From positions 1 through 7,668 of the forward strand of contig JAJFJE010000105.1 in the NCBI GenBank assembly GCA_021774355.1: DNA of 7,668 bases. Reading direction: 5' to 3'. The notes below the pieces were generated by a model. That model worked only from the letters and a program-made list of their open reading frames with translations, made no database searches and was not told the DNA's origin. Every line of letters begins with the position of its first letter. Positions within the stretch are counted from its first letter, which is position 1. The stretch is from Alphaproteobacteria bacterium (GTDB taxonomy: Bacteria > Pseudomonadota > Alphaproteobacteria > Zavarziniales > Zavarziniaceae). Made by a program: the position numbers and the translations under genes. Positions 6,119 to 7,668 of this stretch are shown here, piece after piece.

Positions 6119-6145
6119 GCCGCAGCCGCAGCCGCAGCCGCAGCC
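6119..6145. repeat. Hexanucleotide tandem repeat (GCCGCA, 4.5 copies)
   Basis: Four exact copies of GCCGCA (6119-6142) plus GCC. The repeat lies 19-45 bases upstream of the lipoprotein start codon, in the space expected for its 5' untranslated region or promoter. Copy-number slippage would change spacing by six bases per unit. The rest of the 199-bp divergent region contains no gene. Confidence 0.85.
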
Positions 6146-6215
6146 TAGCGAAGCCGCAGGCGGCCGGGAAGGCCCTGCCTGGCCCGCAATGCTGCAGCGA
6201 GCCGTCGATAGCCCC

Positions 6216-6246
6216 TTGCAATTCGCCGGCGGATGCGATTAAGAAT
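6216..6246 (+). promoter_or_regulatory. Weak candidate promoter for the imelysin gene
   Basis: TTGCAA (6216-6221) and AAGAAT (6241-6246) are separated by 19 bases in a locally less GC-rich stretch that precedes the imelysin start by about 55 bases. Each matches the consensus at four of six positions. A small inverted repeat AACCG-AAATC-CGGTT (6262-6276) follows. I could not identify a Fur, Irr or RirA box. Confidence 0.25.
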
Positions 6247-6299
6247 GCCTCGCAATAACAGAACCGAAATCCGGTTGCCGGGTATAAGGGGCGATGATC

Positions 6300-7577
6300 A
6301 TGAAGACGAGAGCGTTATGGGCGGCCGCGACGGCGGCCTGTGGTCTGTGGATTGGCGCCGGCGCCGCGCTGGCGGCGACCGATCGGGCAGCCACCGTAAG
6401 CCACTATGCCGATCTCGGACAGGCGATGTATGGCGATGCGGCCGAGGCCGCCCGCGGTTTGCAGACGGCGGTCGACGCCCTGATCGCCACACCCGGCGCG
6501 GCAACGCTCGACGCGGCGCGCGCCGCCTGGCGGGCGGCCCGGCCGCCCTACCAGCAGACCGAGGTCTTCCGTTTCGGCAACCCGGTGGTCGACGACTGGG
6601 AAGGCCGGGTGAATTCCTGGCCCCTCGACGAGGGCCTGATCGATTATGTGGCGCCGTCCTACGGGACCGAGTCCGATGCCAATCCGCTTTATGCGGCCAA
6701 TGTCATTGCCAATCCGATGCTGCGGATCGGCGCCGAGACGATCGATGCCACGACCATCACCCCCGCGGTCCTCGAGTCGTTGCAGGAGGCCGGCGGGGTC
6801 GAGGCCAATGTCGCGACCGGCTACCATGCGATCGAATTCCTGCTCTGGGGTCAGGATCTCAACGGTACCGGACCCGGCGCCGGCAAGCGGCCCTGGACGG
6901 ATTACGCCGCGGCGGCCGCCTGCACCAACGGCCATTGCGACCGTCGGGCAGCCTATCTCAAGGCGGCGACCGACCTGCTGGTGTCCGACCTTACCTGGAT
7001 GGCGGCCCAGTGGGCGCCCGGCGGCGAGGCCCGCAAGGCCGTCGAAACCGCCGATGGCAACACGGCCATGACCATGATGCTGACCGGCTTCGGCAGCCTG
7101 TCCTACGGCGAGCTGGCAGGCGAGCGGATGAAGCTGGGGTTGCTGCTGCACGATCCGGAGGAGGAGCATGACTGCTTCTCGGACAATACCGACAAGTCGC
7201 ATTATTTCGACATCATCGGCATGCAGACCGTGTGGAATGGCCGCTATCAGACCCTGGCCGGCAAGGCGCTGGCCGGCCCCTCCCTGGCCGCCCTGACCCG
7301 CGACGCCGATCCTGCCCTGGCGGACGAGGTGGACGGCGCCCTGGCCGCAACGGTTGCCGCGGCGACCGCCATGGTGAAGCGGGCCGACACGGTCGAGCAT
7401 TACGACCAGATGATCGGCCCCGATAATCCCGAGGGAAATGCGGTCATCCAGGCGGTGATCGATGGCCTGGTGGCACAGGCGCGGGTCTTCGAACGGGTGG
7501 TGACGGCGCTGAAGCTGGGGCCGATCGCCTTCGAAGGGTCCGACAGCCTGGACAGCCCGGCTGCGGTCTTCCAGTAG
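6300..7577 (+). CDS. Imelysin-family secreted protein (IrpA-like)
   Basis: A 425-residue periplasmic or outer-membrane-associated helical protein of the imelysin / peptidase M75 group. A Sec signal peptide covers residues 1-25 (MKTRALWAAA..., cleavage after ALA). The diagnostic GxHxxE motif is GYHAIEFLLWG with G174, H176 and E179. A second family block, EEEHDCFSDNT with H290, D291 and C292, lies in the C-terminal half. The length is normal for full-size family members. The group includes the cyanobacterial iron-regulated IrpA and the C-terminal domain of EfeO and is thought to bind iron; peptidase activity has been questioned. An in-frame ATG at 6294 is only 2 bases from AAGGGG (6286-6291), while ATG at 6300 has 8-base spacing and begins a proper signal peptide, so it is preferred. 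Relatives often lie beside di-haem oxidoreductase and second imelysin genes, which would be beyond the window's right edge. Confidence 0.92.
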   Translation: MKTRALWAAATAACGLWIGAGAALAATDRAATVSHYADLGQAMYGDAAEAARGLQTAVDALIATPGAATLDAARAAWRAARPPYQQTEVFRFGNPVVDDWEGRVNSWPLDEGLIDYVAPSYGTESDANPLYAANVIANPMLRIGAETIDATTITPAVLESLQEAGGVEANVATGYHAIEFLLWGQDLNGTGPGAGKRPWTDYAAAAACTNGHCDRRAAYLKAATDLLVSDLTWMAAQWAPGGEARKAVETADGNTAMTMMLTGFGSLSYGELAGERMKLGLLLHDPEEEHDCFSDNTDKSHYFDIIGMQTVWNGRYQTLAGKALAGPSLAALTRDADPALADEVDGALAATVAAATAMVKRADTVEHYDQMIGPDNPEGNAVIQAVIDGLVAQARVFERVVTALKLGPIAFEGSDSLDSPAAVFQ

Positions 7578-7616
7578 GATCGCGGGGGGTGGGCCCAGGG
7601 CGATGAAAAATTAAAA

Positions 7617-7668
7617 CCCCCGGGGGGGGGGGGGGGGGGGGGGGCGGGGGCGGGGGGGGGGCGGGCGG
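7617..7668. other. Poly-G / low-complexity end of the sequence, likely artefact
   Basis: Five C are followed by an uninterrupted run of 23 G (7622-7644), then G-runs broken by single C to the end. Nothing else in the window resembles this. Dark-cycle base calls in two-colour sequencing produce such tails, so this is probably not genomic. The 40 bases between the imelysin stop and this run hold no recognisable gene. Confidence 0.8.

Noticed and set aside
6238..6276. Iron-responsive operator (Fur/Irr/RirA-like) before the imelysin gene
   Set aside because: TGC-CTC-GCA and AACCG/CGGTT are small inverted repeats, but neither matches a known iron-box consensus well enough.
6315..7400. 361-codon minus-strand open frame inside the imelysin gene
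   Set aside because: Antisense to a gene with signal peptide and GxHxxE motif; composition is dominated by Gly, Arg and Ile runs typical of shadow frames.
7603..7614. ATG AAA AAT TAA after the imelysin gene as start of a further gene
   Set aside because: It stops after three codons and borders the poly-G artefact, so no gene can be supported.

Overview
The window is GC-rich (about two-thirds G+C by eye). Its codon use and gene content fit an alphaproteobacterium, perhaps of the Rhodospirillales type; that placement rests on the gene families and GC bias only. All protein genes look chromosomal and ordinary in composition. I see no mobile element, tRNA, rRNA or CRISPR array. The last ~50 bases are an almost pure G stretch that looks like a sequencing or assembly artefact at a contig end.

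Left part (1-3002, + strand): a nitrogen-acquisition module. It starts inside urtD (N-terminal half outside the window), followed closely by urtE. These are the two ATPases of a urea / short-chain amide ABC importer. After a 226-bp gap with GC-rich hairpins comes fmdA (formamidase), then fmdB (small zinc-ribbon protein). ATPases, amidase and FmdB together match the amide-uptake and formamidase clusters described in methylotrophs: the transporter brings in urea or formamide, and FmdA releases ammonia and formate.

Middle part (3073-5330, - strand): a GFA-family zinc protein faces fmdB convergently. Upstream of it lies a tight three-gene set read in the order TetR-family regulator, PNPOx-like flavin-fold protein, and a small uncharacterised Cys/His protein. 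The gaps are 16 and 24 nt, so they are probably one operon. A perfect TATAAT hexamer lies upstream of the TetR gene. The function of the set is not known from sequence; the small protein with its GCPH...CPHC motif is the least explained item in the window.

Right part (5594-7577): a divergent pair of envelope genes. On the - strand is a lipoprotein with a carboxypeptidase-regulatory-like (beta-sandwich) domain. On the + strand is a secreted imelysin-family protein (GxHxxE motif, signal peptide), a family linked to iron handling. A hexanucleotide tandem repeat lies between them, just upstream of the lipoprotein start.

Overall this is mostly a conventional accessory-metabolism region. I did not find convincing evidence for a new defence, mobile or RNA-based system. 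The best leads are the TetR/PNPOx/Cys-His operon and the competing hairpins between fmdA and fmdB.
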